Notes: generated by a model not told the origin, from the sequence alone. Positions 24,209 to 33,619 are shown, numbered from the stretch's first letter. The stretch is 64,000 nt of DNA from Glutamicibacter uratoxydans (GCF_006539925.1 NZ_BJNY01000002.1:124001-188000), one strand, 5' to 3'. Translations and numbers: made by a program.

Positions 24209-24979
24209 ATGAGCATCTCTGAAACCAAGCTCAACCGCTTGAAGGAACGCATCGCGCTGCTGCTGAACAAGGCAGAAAATACGCCCTACCCTCCCGAGGC
24301 GCAGGCCTTCCAGGAACACGCCGAACGGCTCATGGTCCGCTACGGCATCGGCAAGGCGGAGCTGGATGCGGTGGATGCCAAGCAGGGCAAGAAACAGGAG
24401 CCGATCATCGAGGCCCGCTTCGACATCCGCGGCAGCTACCGGCTGGGCCAGCGCGATGGTCTGAGCGCCATCGGCCAGGCGTTCCCGACGATCACCATGC
24501 TGCAGACCAACTATTCGAACTACTGCCGGCTGTACATCATCGGCCACGAATCAGACGTCAACACCGTCAAGACGCTGTTCTCCTCGCTGCTGGTGCAGGC
24601 GGGCGTGGCGATGAGCCGCTGGTGGGAGGCCGAGGGCAAGATGTGGCCCTGGGAACGCACTGATTCGGAGAAGCGCATCGAGCGCAGGGAGTTCCAGCGC
24701 AGCTTCCTGTTCCAGGTTTCCTCTCGCATCAGGGAACTGTATGCACAGGAAACCGAGCAGTCGGGCAGCGGCACCGAGCTGGTGCTGGTGGGCCGCAAGG
24801 AACAGGTGGATGATTTCGTTTCCGAGCAGTACCCGTTCCTGCAGCGCAGCCGCAACCGCACCGCCGCCGGCAGCGCCGGAGCCATGCTTGCGGGCCGGGT
24901 CGCCGGCAGCCAAGCGCACCTTGGCTTCGAGAAGAGCGTGGGCCAGCAGGGGCCGGCGGCCGGAGAAGTCGCCAGCTAG
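24209..24979 (+). CDS. DUF2786 domain protein
   Basis: A 256-residue soluble protein. The first 50 residues (LNRLKERIALLLNKAENTPYPPEAQAFQEHAERLMVRYGI taken in pieces) match the DUF2786 signature of a Lys-Ala-x(2)-Thr turn followed by an EA-x-AF-x-KA-like helix; the rest is an alpha/beta domain with YIIGHESDV and later a basic segment. These proteins occur in actinobacteria and phages; biochemical role is unknown. The stop overlaps the convergent MFS gene by 4 bp. Confidence 0.72.
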   Translation: MSISETKLNRLKERIALLLNKAENTPYPPEAQAFQEHAERLMVRYGIGKAELDAVDAKQGKKQEPIIEARFDIRGSYRLGQRDGLSAIGQAFPTITMLQTNYSNYCRLYIIGHESDVNTVKTLFSSLLVQAGVAMSRWWEAEGKMWPWERTDSEKRIERREFQRSFLFQVSSRIRELYAQETEQSGSGTELVLVGRKEQVDDFVSEQYPFLQRSRNRTAAGSAGAMLAGRVAGSQAHLGFEKSVGQQGPAAGEVAS

Positions 24980-26223
24980 TGGATTTCGATGCGGTGCTCG
25001 CCCTCGACGTAGCGCGGGCGTCCCGCCATCATTCCGGTGACGGTCTGCAGCACAATGAGGGTGCCGAGCAGCCAGATCGACGGAGTCCATGACTGCGTCA
25101 CCTCATGCAGCGCACCCACCGCGAAAGGGCCCGGGATCGCCAACAGGTAGCCCACCGATTGCCCGAAGGCCGAGAGCTTGGCAACGCCGGCGGCAGTGCG
25201 CGACTTCAAGCCGATCATGGTCAGCGCGAGCGGGAAGTTCGAACCGCAGACGCCCAGCAGCACAGCCCAGAGGTAGGCGCCCTGGACGGGAATGGTCAGC
25301 ATGCCGGCAATCGCGATCATCCCGGCCACGCCGTTGATGATCACCAGCGGACCCTGGTGCGGGAAGCGCGAGGCCAGGGACGGCATCACAAAGGCCAGCG
25401 GCACGCCGACGCCCATGATGATTGCCAAAAGCACGCCCGCCGAAGCCGGATTCACGCCGAGGTCTGTGAAGATCTTCGGAGCCCATCCCATGAAGATGTA
25501 GGCCACCGATGCCTGCATGCCGAAGAAGACCGCGACCCACCAGGCGGTGGCGTTCTTGGACATCGGGCCCACGGGAGTCTGGGTCGACGCCTCTCGCTTC
25601 AGCCCCGCGTTCTTCGCGGCGATCTGCGAGCGCAGCCCAAGGAAGACGATGAGCCAGACAACCAGCGCCGCCAGAGCGGGGATTCCCCAGGCGGCCAGGC
25701 CTACGCGCCAGTTGCCGCCCAGTGCCTCGTTCACCGGCACAGCAACGCCGGCGACCACCGCGGCACCCAGGGAAATCGAGGTGGTGTATGCGCCGGTAAC
25801 CAGCCCCAGCTTGTGCGGGAACCAGCGGTTGACCAGTACCGGCATGAGCACGTTGCCGATGGCAATGCCTGCCAGCGCCAGCGCGGTGCACAGCAGGAAG
25901 GTCCACGTTTCAGGTGCAACGGAGCGCAGCAGGATGCCCACCAGGATGGCGCCCATGGCTCCCATGACCACGAGCTCCGGGCCGCGTTTGCCTGCCAGCT
26001 TGGGCGCGAGCGGCCCGAGCAGCGCAAAGCACAGCGGTGGGACGCCGGTGATGATTCCGGCGATGAAGCCGTTCATCTGCAGGCCTTCGATCGCCGGGCC
26101 CAGCAGTGCACCCAGCGAGGTCACGGCAGGCCTCAGGTTCAACGCCGCTAGGACGATGGCGATCACCAGCAGAACGCTGAAGGTGCGGGAAACAGGAGGG
26201 CGGCTCTTCGATGAATCTAACAT
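24976..26223 (-). CDS. MFS transporter, CynX/NimT-like
   Basis: A 415-residue membrane protein with 12 predicted helices. The first helix-loop (LAALNLRPAVTSLGALLG) is characteristic of the CynX/NimT (cyanate / 2-nitroimidazole) branch of the major facilitator superfamily. Substrate is unknown. It lies 104 bp behind the peptidoglycan gene pair. The start at 26223 is preceded at once by the palindrome GGTATACC and a TAGAAT -10-like hexamer 9 nt upstream, so the leader is very short. Confidence 0.85.
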   Translation of the reverse strand: MLDSSKSRPPVSRTFSVLLVIAIVLAALNLRPAVTSLGALLGPAIEGLQMNGFIAGIITGVPPLCFALLGPLAPKLAGKRGPELVVMGAMGAILVGILLRSVAPETWTFLLCTALALAGIAIGNVLMPVLVNRWFPHKLGLVTGAYTTSISLGAAVVAGVAVPVNEALGGNWRVGLAAWGIPALAALVVWLIVFLGLRSQIAAKNAGLKREASTQTPVGPMSKNATAWWVAVFFGMQASVAYIFMGWAPKIFTDLGVNPASAGVLLAIIMGVGVPLAFVMPSLASRFPHQGPLVIINGVAGMIAIAGMLTIPVQGAYLWAVLLGVCGSNFPLALTMIGLKSRTAAGVAKLSAFGQSVGYLLAIPGPFAVGALHEVTQSWTPSIWLLGTLIVLQTVTGMMAGRPRYVEGEHRIEIH

Positions 26224-26327
26224 GGTATACCAATTCTAATAGCCTAGCTCTGCAACGTCGAGCTTCGAGGCCAAGATCTCACTGCGCAAGAATTCCGCCA
26301 CTCCACACAGCTTTTCCCGTTGGCGTT

Positions 26328-27602
26328 CTACATGCTGCGCGGCGGGAACTTCTTGTACTTCACGTAGTGGTTGACCGCGTTGAGCAGCAGATAGAGCTTG
26401 CGGCGGGGATTCTTCTCCGGAGCAAACTTCAAGGGGTTGGACACCTTGCCGGCCTTGAGCAGCACCGCTGCCTTGCGCCCGGTGTCGCTGTCCAGGAAGC
26501 GGCGCAGCAGCTGATGTGGCAGCACGGTGAACAGCTGCTCGCGGCTCAGCTGCAGCACTCCCGCCGCGGTGTCAACTACCGCGCTGGTCTCGACGCTGTC
26601 CGCGTCGAACTCGGGTCCGAGGAATTCGGTGACGTAGAAGCGGGCCGGGTTCACCCCGGCGGCGGTGAGGTAGAAGTGGTTGCGGCCTAGGCGCGGGTTG
26701 ATCTCGAAGAACTTGATTTTTCCGTCGCGGTGGTCGTACTTCGCATCGATCATGGCGATGCCGCGCCAGCCCAGCTCTTCGAGCATGCGGGCGCCGTCGG
26801 CGGCCATCTGGTCATTGCGCCCAGTGACGATGGCGGCTGAATTGCCCAGCACCAGCGGCGCGTGCTCCTCGATGACCACCTCTCCATAGCCGGCGAAGAT
26901 GACCTTTTCCTCTTGGGTGGCGAAGTAGGTGCACAGGCGCATGGCGTCGTCGCCGCCCGGAACATATTCCTGCAGGATGTAGCCGGAGCGGTAGCCTGCG
27001 CCGTCGATCTTGTTCATCAGCGCTTCGAGCTGGCCGAAGTTCTCAAGGGTGTGGATCTTCTGCTTGCCCTCGAACTTCGCGGCGATCCAGTCCCCCGAGC
27101 TGGACGGCTTGCCGATCAGCGGGAAGGTCAATCCGCCCGCCAATTCGGAAAGCACGTCGCCCGGCCGGTACACGGCGGTGCGCGGGTGGGCGATGTCCAG
27201 GCGGTCGGCGAGCGCGTAGAAGTTCTCCTTCAGCGCGGCGGCCTCGATGACCTCAAGCTGAGGGTACGGGATCGCGTAGTGCTCTTCGAGCGCTGCACGG
27301 TTTTTGGCAATGAGCATGATGTGGAAGTCCAGCGAGCCGAAAAGCATCAACGGGCGCTGCGCCTGGCCCTTGAGCTCCTGGGCCAGCGCGACCAGCGCGT
27401 CGACCACCTTGGCCTCGTCGGCCATGGAGCCGATGGGGCGCAGGTCGATGGCCACCGAGTGCTCGATGACGCCGTTGCCGGAGGCGGGAAGCACCACCGA
27501 GCGCACCTGGTAGGCCTCGTAGAATTCGCGAGCCAGGGTGTAGGTGCCGATGTCTCCGCCCAGGATGACCGGGACGAAGCGCTGGTTTGGATCAATTGCC
27601 AT
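26328..27602 (-). CDS. ATP-grasp carboxylate-amine ligase (Aslfm-like, peptidoglycan cross-bridge)
   Basis: A 424-residue ATP-grasp enzyme with an N-terminal FVPVILGGDIGTYTLAREFYEAY segment, central ATP-binding strands (PLIGKPSSSGDW, YILQEYVPGGDDAMR) and the metal/ATP Glu-Asn pair in FFEINPRLGR. The layout resembles the D-aspartate ligase Aslfm that builds enterococcal cross-bridges. The ribosome-binding site lies in the end of the upstream FemX-like gene 13 nt away, so the two are coupled. I infer that it attaches an acidic amino acid to lipid-linked peptidoglycan precursor. Confidence 0.82.
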   Translation of the reverse strand: MAIDPNQRFVPVILGGDIGTYTLAREFYEAYQVRSVVLPASGNGVIEHSVAIDLRPIGSMADEAKVVDALVALAQELKGQAQRPLMLFGSLDFHIMLIAKNRAALEEHYAIPYPQLEVIEAAALKENFYALADRLDIAHPRTAVYRPGDVLSELAGGLTFPLIGKPSSSGDWIAAKFEGKQKIHTLENFGQLEALMNKIDGAGYRSGYILQEYVPGGDDAMRLCTYFATQEEKVIFAGYGEVVIEEHAPLVLGNSAAIVTGRNDQMAADGARMLEELGWRGIAMIDAKYDHRDGKIKFFEINPRLGRNHFYLTAAGVNPARFYVTEFLGPEFDADSVETSAVVDTAAGVLQLSREQLFTVLPHQLLRRFLDSDTGRKAAVLLKAGKVSNPLKFAPEKNPRRKLYLLLNAVNHYVKYKKFPPRSM

Positions 27603-27615
27603 GGGTGTGCGGTTC

Positions 27616-28758
27616 CTACTTCTTGCGCCAGTTCATGTACTTTTCAAAGGCCCAGGCCAATGGCTTGTTCAGCGCCAGGTCCCATTCACCATTGGTCTGC
27701 ACGATGTCGCAGCCGGTGTTGGTCTTGAACTTGGTCAGCCCCGAAAGGTGGTGCTCCTTGTCCAGGGTGGCGCTGACACCGCCCTGGTCCAAGTAGCGGC
27801 AGCCGGCCGCAATGGAGTCAGCGACCATGTGCTGCATGATGGCCTTGGGCGCAAAGAGCTTGCGCTGCTCGGAAGACGAGGCTCCGTAGAGGTACCAGGC
27901 CAGGTTCGAGGAGCGGATCACGATGGACGCGGCCAGGTCCACTCCCTCGTTGCTGGCGATGTACAGGGTGCAGGAGCCTGGCACTGCGGCATTGAGCACT
28001 GTGTGCATCGTCTCGAAGTAGCTCAGCGGGCGGCCGGTGAATTCCTGGCGGTCCGCGGTGTGATTGTACAGGGCGTGGAAGCGGGCCATGTCCTGGACCT
28101 GGCCGACCTCCACCTTCAGGGTGCTCTTCAGCGCCTTGCGGGTTTCATTGCGGGTGGTGGCCGAGTAGCTTGCCATAACCTGGTCGACGTCCAGCTGGTT
28201 GCCTGCCTCGTCTTGCAGGGCCACGCGGGCGACGTATTCGGGCTGGCCCGCGGCGAAGTCCAGTCCCACGTCTTCCTTGGTGAAGCCGAGCTTGGACAGC
28301 GCGTCATTCAGCGCCAGTGCGGAGGCGGATTCGGAGAGGACTTCAAGGTCGGAGAGCTGTTCGAAGCCTTCCTTGCCCAGGTTCTTGCGCACATCGGCTG
28401 CGCTCCAGGTGCGCACGGTGCGCCCCGGGCCCATCTTCAGGGTGAAGGCTCCGCGGTTCTTCAGGTAGGAGGCCAGCGGGGTCAGCACGGCTTCCGGGTC
28501 AAATTCCGCAAAGTCGATGACCGGGCCGTCGGGAATGTAGGCGAGGGTCTTCTTGATCACCGGTGCGCTGCGGTGCAGCACCAGCGCGGCGCCCACCAGC
28601 TTGTCCCCGTCGAACCAGCCCAGGGATTCGCCGCGCCATCCTGCCTTGACCGCGGCCCATTCCGGCCGCTGCAGGAAGCTGACATCTTGGGCGGTCGCAA
28701 GGAAGGCTGAGTGTTCGGTGCTGGAAATCGGACGCACGTGCAATTCATTGTGGCTCAC
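27616..28758 (-). CDS. FemAB/FemX-family aminoacyltransferase
   Basis: A 380-residue cytosolic enzyme with two GNAT-like subdomains, which transfers amino acids from aminoacyl-tRNA to the Lys side chain of lipid II. Visible marks are FLQRPEWAAVKAGWRGESLG at the start and LAWYLYGASSSEQRKLFAPKA with MADS-like text near residue 295. GTG start at 28758 with AGGA upstream. It is divergent from csoR and coupled to the ATP-grasp gene, together forming a probable cross-bridge pair. Confidence 0.87.
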   Translation of the reverse strand: MSHNELHVRPISSTEHSAFLATAQDVSFLQRPEWAAVKAGWRGESLGWFDGDKLVGAALVLHRSAPVIKKTLAYIPDGPVIDFAEFDPEAVLTPLASYLKNRGAFTLKMGPGRTVRTWSAADVRKNLGKEGFEQLSDLEVLSESASALALNDALSKLGFTKEDVGLDFAAGQPEYVARVALQDEAGNQLDVDQVMASYSATTRNETRKALKSTLKVEVGQVQDMARFHALYNHTADRQEFTGRPLSYFETMHTVLNAAVPGSCTLYIASNEGVDLAASIVIRSSNLAWYLYGASSSEQRKLFAPKAIMQHMVADSIAAGCRYLDQGGVSATLDKEHHLSGLTKFKTNTGCDIVQTNGEWDLALNKPLAWAFEKYMNWRKK

Positions 28759-28803
28759 GGGTGAAATCCTACCGTGTCATACCTCGAGTTACCGGGATTA
28801 GAA

Positions 28804-28847
28804 TACCCCTAGGGGGTACTTGACAAGATACCCCCTAGGGGTATGAT
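28804..28847 (+). promoter_or_regulatory. csoR promoter with two CsoR operators
   Basis: TTGACA-like -35 (28820-28825), 16 bp and TATGAT (28842-28847) form the promoter. Two GC-rich palindromes, TACCCCTAGGGGGTA (28804-28818) and ATACCCCCTAGGGGTAT (28828-28844), match known CsoR-type boxes; the second fills the spacer and touches the -10. Bound CsoR would block RNA polymerase until copper is present. Confidence 0.85.
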
Positions 28848-28853
28848 AGGAGC

Positions 28854-29183
28854 ATGGACACGAACCCAGCACACGATGCGCAGGCGCATCACCACGGCTA
28901 CCACGCCGACAAAGCCGCCCTCCAGCGGCGCCTGAGCCGCATCGAAGGCCAGGTCCGCGGAGTGGCGAAGATGGTTGACGATGACAAGTACTGCATCGAC
29001 ATCCTGACCCAGATCTCCGCGATCAACGCGGCATTGCACAAGGTCAGCGTCCAATTGGTGGAAGACCATATTGGACACTGCGTGGTTGACGCAGCCGCGA
29101 AGTCCCTGGAAACCGGGGATGACTCCTACGTCAACGACAAGATCACCGAAGCGACAGCCGCGATTTCGCGTCTGGTGCGCTGA
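28854..29183 (+). CDS. csoR: Copper-sensing repressor CsoR
   Basis: A 109-residue all-helical repressor. The Cu(I) ligands C47, H72 and C76 keep the 25- and 4-residue spacing of characterised CsoR. The N-terminal tail is His-rich (AHDAQAHHHGYH). The ATG begins 7 nt after the -10, where transcription should start, so the mRNA is probably leaderless; the AGGAG just before it is too close to act as a usual ribosome-binding site. First gene of the copper operon. Confidence 0.93.
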   Translation: MDTNPAHDAQAHHHGYHADKAALQRRLSRIEGQVRGVAKMVDDDKYCIDILTQISAINAALHKVSVQLVEDHIGHCVVDAAAKSLETGDDSYVNDKITEATAAISRLVR

Positions 29184-29240
29184 TCGCGCCCGCCACCCAT
29201 TTTTCCCACACGCCACCCCTACTCGAAAGAGAGCAATATC

Positions 29241-29561
29241 ATGAGCCAGAACTGCGGATGCGGATGCTCCTCCAACAAGGCCGACGAGGCAAATGACCTG
29301 CTGCAGATCATCCCTCGTGCCCAGGCTGCCCCGGTCCAGACCCAGACCGAGGTAAAGATCTCCGGCATGACCTGCGGACACTGCGTGGCATCTGTCACCG
29401 AAGAGCTCAAGGAAATCGCCGGCGTGGACAACGTCGACGTCGTCCTGAACGCTTCGGGCATCTCCACTGCCACGGTCAGCTCCTCCGCCGCCATCAGCGA
29501 AGAGAGCATCCGAAACGCCATCGACGAAGCGGGCTACACAGTCGAGGCAATCAACGCCTAG
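29241..29561 (+). CDS. Copper chaperone (HMA domain)
   Basis: A 106-residue protein with a Cys-rich N-terminus (CGCGC at 5-9) and an HMA ferredoxin-like domain at about 36-104, with the Cu-binding GMTCGHC (C45, C48). It hands Cu(I) to the CopA ATPase encoded next. The extra N-terminal cysteines are unusual for CopZ and may bind additional metal. Confidence 0.88.
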   Translation: MSQNCGCGCSSNKADEANDLLQIIPRAQAAPVQTQTEVKISGMTCGHCVASVTEELKEIAGVDNVDVVLNASGISTATVSSSAAISEESIRNAIDEAGYTVEAINA

Positions 29562-29627
29562 CCGCACCGCGACAAGGCACGCAGCCGCCCCCAAAGGACG
29601 GCTCAAAAAGTGCAAAGGTAACCCCTC

Positions 29628-31901
29628 ATGACTTCCGAAACCCGCCAGGATCCGGCCACGGACCTGCGTACCGTAGACCTTGAAATCCAGGGCATGACCT
29701 GTGCGTCATGCGTCAACCGCGTGGAACGCAAGCTGGGCAAGCTGCCCGGCGTCGTCGCCACCGTGAACCTCCCCCTGGAAAGCGCCAAGGTCCAGGTTCC
29801 GGCAGATATCACCAACGAACAGCTGATCGACACGGTCCAGGCGGCCGGATACTCGGCCAATGTGAAGGCCCCGGCCCACCCGGCGCCCCACACGGAGCAT
29901 GGGCAGCACAGCGCCGAACACGAAGACGCGGAGCACGGCGGCCACGACCATCTGGTCCCCAGCCACCTGCTGCGCCGGCTGATCGTCTCCGCGGTCTTCA
30001 CCATCCCGCTGTTCATCATCTCCATGGTGCCCGCCGCCCAGTTCCCGCATTGGGGATGGGCAGCGTTCGCCCTGGCCACCCCCGTCGTGTTCTACGGCGC
30101 CTGGCCATTCCACAAGGCCGCGGCGGTCAACGCCCGGCACTTCGCCTCCACCATGGACACCCTGGTGTCCCTCGGCGTGCTGGCGGCCTACCTGTTCTCC
30201 GCCGTGCAGCTGCTCATCGATCCGATGATAACAGCGCACATCGGCATGAAGATGAGCGAACATGCGCTCTACTTCGAGACCGCCGGTGTGGTGGCAACCC
30301 TGCTGCTGCTCGGCCGCTACCTGGAGCACCGCGCCAAGAATTCCGCCAGCGACGCACTGAAATCGCTGCTGAACCTGGGCGCCAAGGAAGCAGTGGTGCT
30401 GCGCGACGGCAAGGAAGTGAAGATCCCTGCCGACCAGGTCCAGGTGGGCGACCAATTCATCGTCCGCCCGGGCGAAAAGATCGCCACCGACGGTGTGGTC
30501 ATCGAAGGCTCCAGCGCCGTGGACACCTCGCTGATCACCGGCGAATCGGTGCCGCAGAAGGCCGCCGCGGGCGATGAGGTCACTGGCGCCACGCTGAACA
30601 CCTCCGGCCGTCTGGTCATCCGCGCCACCCGCGTAGGAGCGGATACCACCCTGGCCCAAATGGGACGGCTGGTCTCCGAAGCGCAGTCAGGCAAGGCCCC
30701 GATCGCCCGATTGGCCGACAGGATCTCCGCGGTCTTCGTCCCGATTGTCCTGGGCATTGCCGTGGTGACCTTCCTGGCCTGGTGGCTGGGCACGGGCGAC
30801 GTCTATGCAGCATTCACCGCCGCGGTGGCGGTGCTGGTTATCGCCTGCCCATGTGCACTAGGACTGGCAACACCCATCGGACTGCTGGTGGGCACCGGTC
30901 GCGGCGCCCAGCTGGGCATCCTGATCCGCGGGCCGCAGGCGCTGGAAGACACCCGCAAGCTGGATACCATCGTGCTGGACAAGACCGGCACCGTCACCAC
31001 CGGCGTGATGACCCACCTGGGCACCGCCGCTGTCGACGGCGTAGATCCGGCGCAGGCGCTGGCCCTGGCAGGCGCCGTGGAGCACCACTCTGAACACCCG
31101 ATCGCCCAAGCTATCGCCAAGGCCGCGGCAGCCCAGGGCGAACTGGCCCAGGTCACCGGATTCGACTCGGATCCCGGCGGCGGCGTGCTCGGCTTCATCG
31201 AAGGCCGCAAGGTCGTCGTGGGTCGCGCCAGCTGGCTGGCCGCCCAGGGCACCGAGCTGGACCAGCAGGCCATGGACATGCTCGCCGCGGCAGAGGCAGA
31301 AGGCGCAACCGCCATTCTGGTATCAGTGGATGGCGCGTTCCAGGCGGTGATCTCGGTGGCCGACAAGATCAAGGATTCCAGCGCCGCCGCCATTTCAGAG
31401 CTGCAGCAGCGCGGACTGCGCGTGGTGCTGCTGACCGGCGACAACAAGTCGGTGGCTTCCAAGGTCGCCGCCCAAGTGGGCATCAAGCCTGAGGACGTCT
31501 TCGCCGGGGTCTTCCCGGCTGACAAGGCCAAGGCCATCACCTCCCTGCAGGAGGCGGGACGCGTGGTGGCAATGGTCGGCGACGGCGTGAACGACGCCCC
31601 GGCACTGGCCCAGGCGGACCTTGGCATCGCCATGGGCTCGGGCACCGACGTGGCCATCGAGGCCGCCGACATCACCCTGATGGGCAACGACCTGCACCAG
31701 GTCACACAGGCCATCGACCTGTCGGCCAAGACGCTGTCCACCATCAAGATGAACCTGTTCTGGGCCTTCGCCTACAACACCGCAGGCATCCCGATCGCGG
31801 CCCTGGGGCTGCTGAACCCGATGATCGCCGGCGGCGCCATGGCCGCCAGCTCGGTGCTGGTGGTGCTCAACTCGTTGCGGCTGCTCCGCTTCGGCAAGTA
31901 A
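29628..31901 (+). CDS. copA: Copper-exporting P1B-type ATPase
   Basis: A 757-residue membrane pump that exports Cu(I) with ATP. In order: one HMA domain with GMTCASC (C25, C28), a His-rich linker at about residues 84-110, eight predicted membrane helices, the TGES actuator loop, the CPC metal site at C407-C409 (IACPCALGLATP), the phosphorylated D451 (DKTGTVTT), the SEHP nucleotide motif, and GDGVNDAPAL. Third gene of the csoR operon and closed by a 19-bp stem. Confidence 0.95.
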   Translation: MTSETRQDPATDLRTVDLEIQGMTCASCVNRVERKLGKLPGVVATVNLPLESAKVQVPADITNEQLIDTVQAAGYSANVKAPAHPAPHTEHGQHSAEHEDAEHGGHDHLVPSHLLRRLIVSAVFTIPLFIISMVPAAQFPHWGWAAFALATPVVFYGAWPFHKAAAVNARHFASTMDTLVSLGVLAAYLFSAVQLLIDPMITAHIGMKMSEHALYFETAGVVATLLLLGRYLEHRAKNSASDALKSLLNLGAKEAVVLRDGKEVKIPADQVQVGDQFIVRPGEKIATDGVVIEGSSAVDTSLITGESVPQKAAAGDEVTGATLNTSGRLVIRATRVGADTTLAQMGRLVSEAQSGKAPIARLADRISAVFVPIVLGIAVVTFLAWWLGTGDVYAAFTAAVAVLVIACPCALGLATPIGLLVGTGRGAQLGILIRGPQALEDTRKLDTIVLDKTGTVTTGVMTHLGTAAVDGVDPAQALALAGAVEHHSEHPIAQAIAKAAAAQGELAQVTGFDSDPGGGVLGFIEGRKVVVGRASWLAAQGTELDQQAMDMLAAAEAEGATAILVSVDGAFQAVISVADKIKDSSAAAISELQQRGLRVVLLTGDNKSVASKVAAQVGIKPEDVFAGVFPADKAKAITSLQEAGRVVAMVGDGVNDAPALAQADLGIAMGSGTDVAIEAADITLMGNDLHQVTQAIDLSAKTLSTIKMNLFWAFAYNTAGIPIAALGLLNPMIAGGAMAASSVLVVLNSLRLLRFGK

Positions 31902-31918
31902 GCCACGAACAAGTCCAA

Positions 31919-31960
31919 GGGGCCTGCGGCCCGGTCGGTTTCGACCGGGCCGCAGGCCCC
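31919..31960. terminator. Bidirectional terminator after copA
   Basis: A perfect 19-bp stem (31919-31937 with 31942-31960) and 4-nt loop between the convergent copA and PucR-family genes. Confidence 0.85.
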
Positions 31961-31977
31961 TGACATTTGCTGGCAAC

Positions 31978-33552
31978 TTATATTTCCATCAGCCTATGCA
32001 TGGCCAATGCCAAGTGCAGAGAAGTTCTAGTATCTGCGGATTCCAAGTCGAGTCCAAATTCCTCCTGAAGCCTGCGCAACCGAGCATAGGTGCTCGGCCT
32101 ACTCAGATGGATGGACCGTGAGAGCTCGGCGATATTGCCATTAGAGTTTAGGTAGGCTTCAAGAAAATCCAACAATTCCGGGTCGGATTTCAGCGGCTCC
32201 AGCTGGTCTCGAACAAAATCAATGCCTTCCGAAGTGGCGGCTAACGACTGAATAATCCAGCGAAACCCCAAGTCATGGGCGCGATAGTACTTTTTATGCC
32301 GGCCAATAATACTCAGGGCACCACGGGCAACACGAAATGCATCATCAATTCCACTGTTCGCCACTGCATGCAAAGACTCAACAGAATCGCCCACCCCCAT
32401 GCTCCAGAAGTCAAAGGAGCATTCATCTTCCACTACCTGATAGATCTTTTGCAGAAGATTGGGCACCGCCCCCAGGCCCTCCGCAGCAACCACAATGCCG
32501 ATTGCTTCAGGCCACTGGGTGAGGTCATGCGAGACAACGGCAGGAATCGACTTTCGACGGAACGCAGCACGAAGCCGGCGGATCAGCAACAACTGTTCCT
32601 CGGATCCACCTTGCCCCTCAGCAAAGCACAGCACCACTGGAATGAATTCTTCAGCATTGGCCATGCCATAAAGGCTCAACCGCACCAGAGCTGCTTTTTC
32701 TGACGAGCGTTTCTTGCCGCGCAATTCGGCCACAGAATCTGCCAGCAGTTCCTGCCGAAGCAATTCCAATTGATCGACGCGACCAGGCAGCTTCTCTTCT
32801 AGCGTCCGCGAGAGCTTTTCGAGTACCACAGCAAGTAGAGCTGTTTCTTTCCACAATGGGCTCAGAATACGACCCACTCGCCGGCCTCGTACAGTTACCT
32901 GTCTCTGAATCCACTGCTCCCCAGCGAGCTCAAAACTCTCTTGCTGCAAACCTACTGAACGTAGACGCGACTGCGGGTAGCGAAGCATCTGCTCTATGTC
33001 CAGGCCGCTTTGGAAGAGCACCGCGCAGAGTTCGTCTTCCAATACGATAGGCCGGTTAAGCAGCTCTGCCGTGGTACGCAAAAAGTCCATGGCAGACAAC
33101 TGACCAGCCAAAGGCGAATCCAAGAAGTCGACCACTGCTTCCGGCCCTTTGGAAACCACTGTTGCACGAGACATGTCATGGAAAGCCTCAATAATTTCAA
33201 TAAAGCGGGCGCGATCATCCAAGAGCACTACCGGAAATTCCATTCCAGCTGCAGCAGATCTGAGTGCCGCCTTCGCACCGGCAGCATCAGAAAGAAATGA
33301 GAACACGACTCCCCCGGCACTGGAACGCTCAAGGCCATTCAAGAACGCTGACGCACGTTCAACCGAGTCGTCTAACGCGATGCCGGAACACAAAATGAGC
33401 TCTCCACCTTCAATGAGCCCCATCAAGTCGGCAGACTCGGCAATGTGTATACCATCTACACGATCATCCAGCCGAGCTCCCCCACTCAGAATATGTGGTC
33501 GCGACCTGTTGAGTGCGGGATTTTGGAGCAGGCGGCGAATCGTCAATGCCAT
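31978..33552 (-). CDS. PucR-family transcriptional regulator
   Basis: A 524-residue regulator: PucR N-terminal domain (about 5-130), a central CdaR/GGDEF-like domain, and a C-terminal PucR helix-turn-helix (LEAYLNSNGNIAELSRSIHLSRPSTYARLRRLQEEFG in pieces, about 465-500). The family often controls purine, amine or amino acid catabolism. It is divergent from the small membrane protein / NCS1 permease / dehydrogenases / ureohydrolase operon, so it is the likely regulator. A TTACA-GAG-TGTAA palindrome abuts its ATG. Confidence 0.9.
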   Translation of the reverse strand: MALTIRRLLQNPALNRSRPHILSGGARLDDRVDGIHIAESADLMGLIEGGELILCSGIALDDSVERASAFLNGLERSSAGGVVFSFLSDAAGAKAALRSAAAGMEFPVVLLDDRARFIEIIEAFHDMSRATVVSKGPEAVVDFLDSPLAGQLSAMDFLRTTAELLNRPIVLEDELCAVLFQSGLDIEQMLRYPQSRLRSVGLQQESFELAGEQWIQRQVTVRGRRVGRILSPLWKETALLAVVLEKLSRTLEEKLPGRVDQLELLRQELLADSVAELRGKKRSSEKAALVRLSLYGMANAEEFIPVVLCFAEGQGGSEEQLLLIRRLRAAFRRKSIPAVVSHDLTQWPEAIGIVVAAEGLGAVPNLLQKIYQVVEDECSFDFWSMGVGDSVESLHAVANSGIDDAFRVARGALSIIGRHKKYYRAHDLGFRWIIQSLAATSEGIDFVRDQLEPLKSDPELLDFLEAYLNSNGNIAELSRSIHLSRPSTYARLRRLQEEFGLDLESADTRTSLHLALAMHRLMEI

Positions 33553-33619
33553 TTACAGAGTGTAACACCGCTCACATTCAAACAATTACAGATCACTTGT
33601 TGCTTAGGTCACATTCAAA
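33553..33619. promoter_or_regulatory. Candidate PucR binding region
   Basis: It contains TTACAGAGTGTAA (33553-33565) and two direct copies of TCACATTCAAA (33572-33582 and 33609-33619), 37 bp apart. The arrangement in the divergent gap suggests regulator sites, but no consensus is known to me. Confidence 0.4.

Noticed and set aside
25105-28710. Long + strand frames opposite the CynX-like, ATP-grasp and FemX-like genes
   Set aside because: No recognisable domains, composition of reversed GC-rich codons, no ribosome-binding sites.
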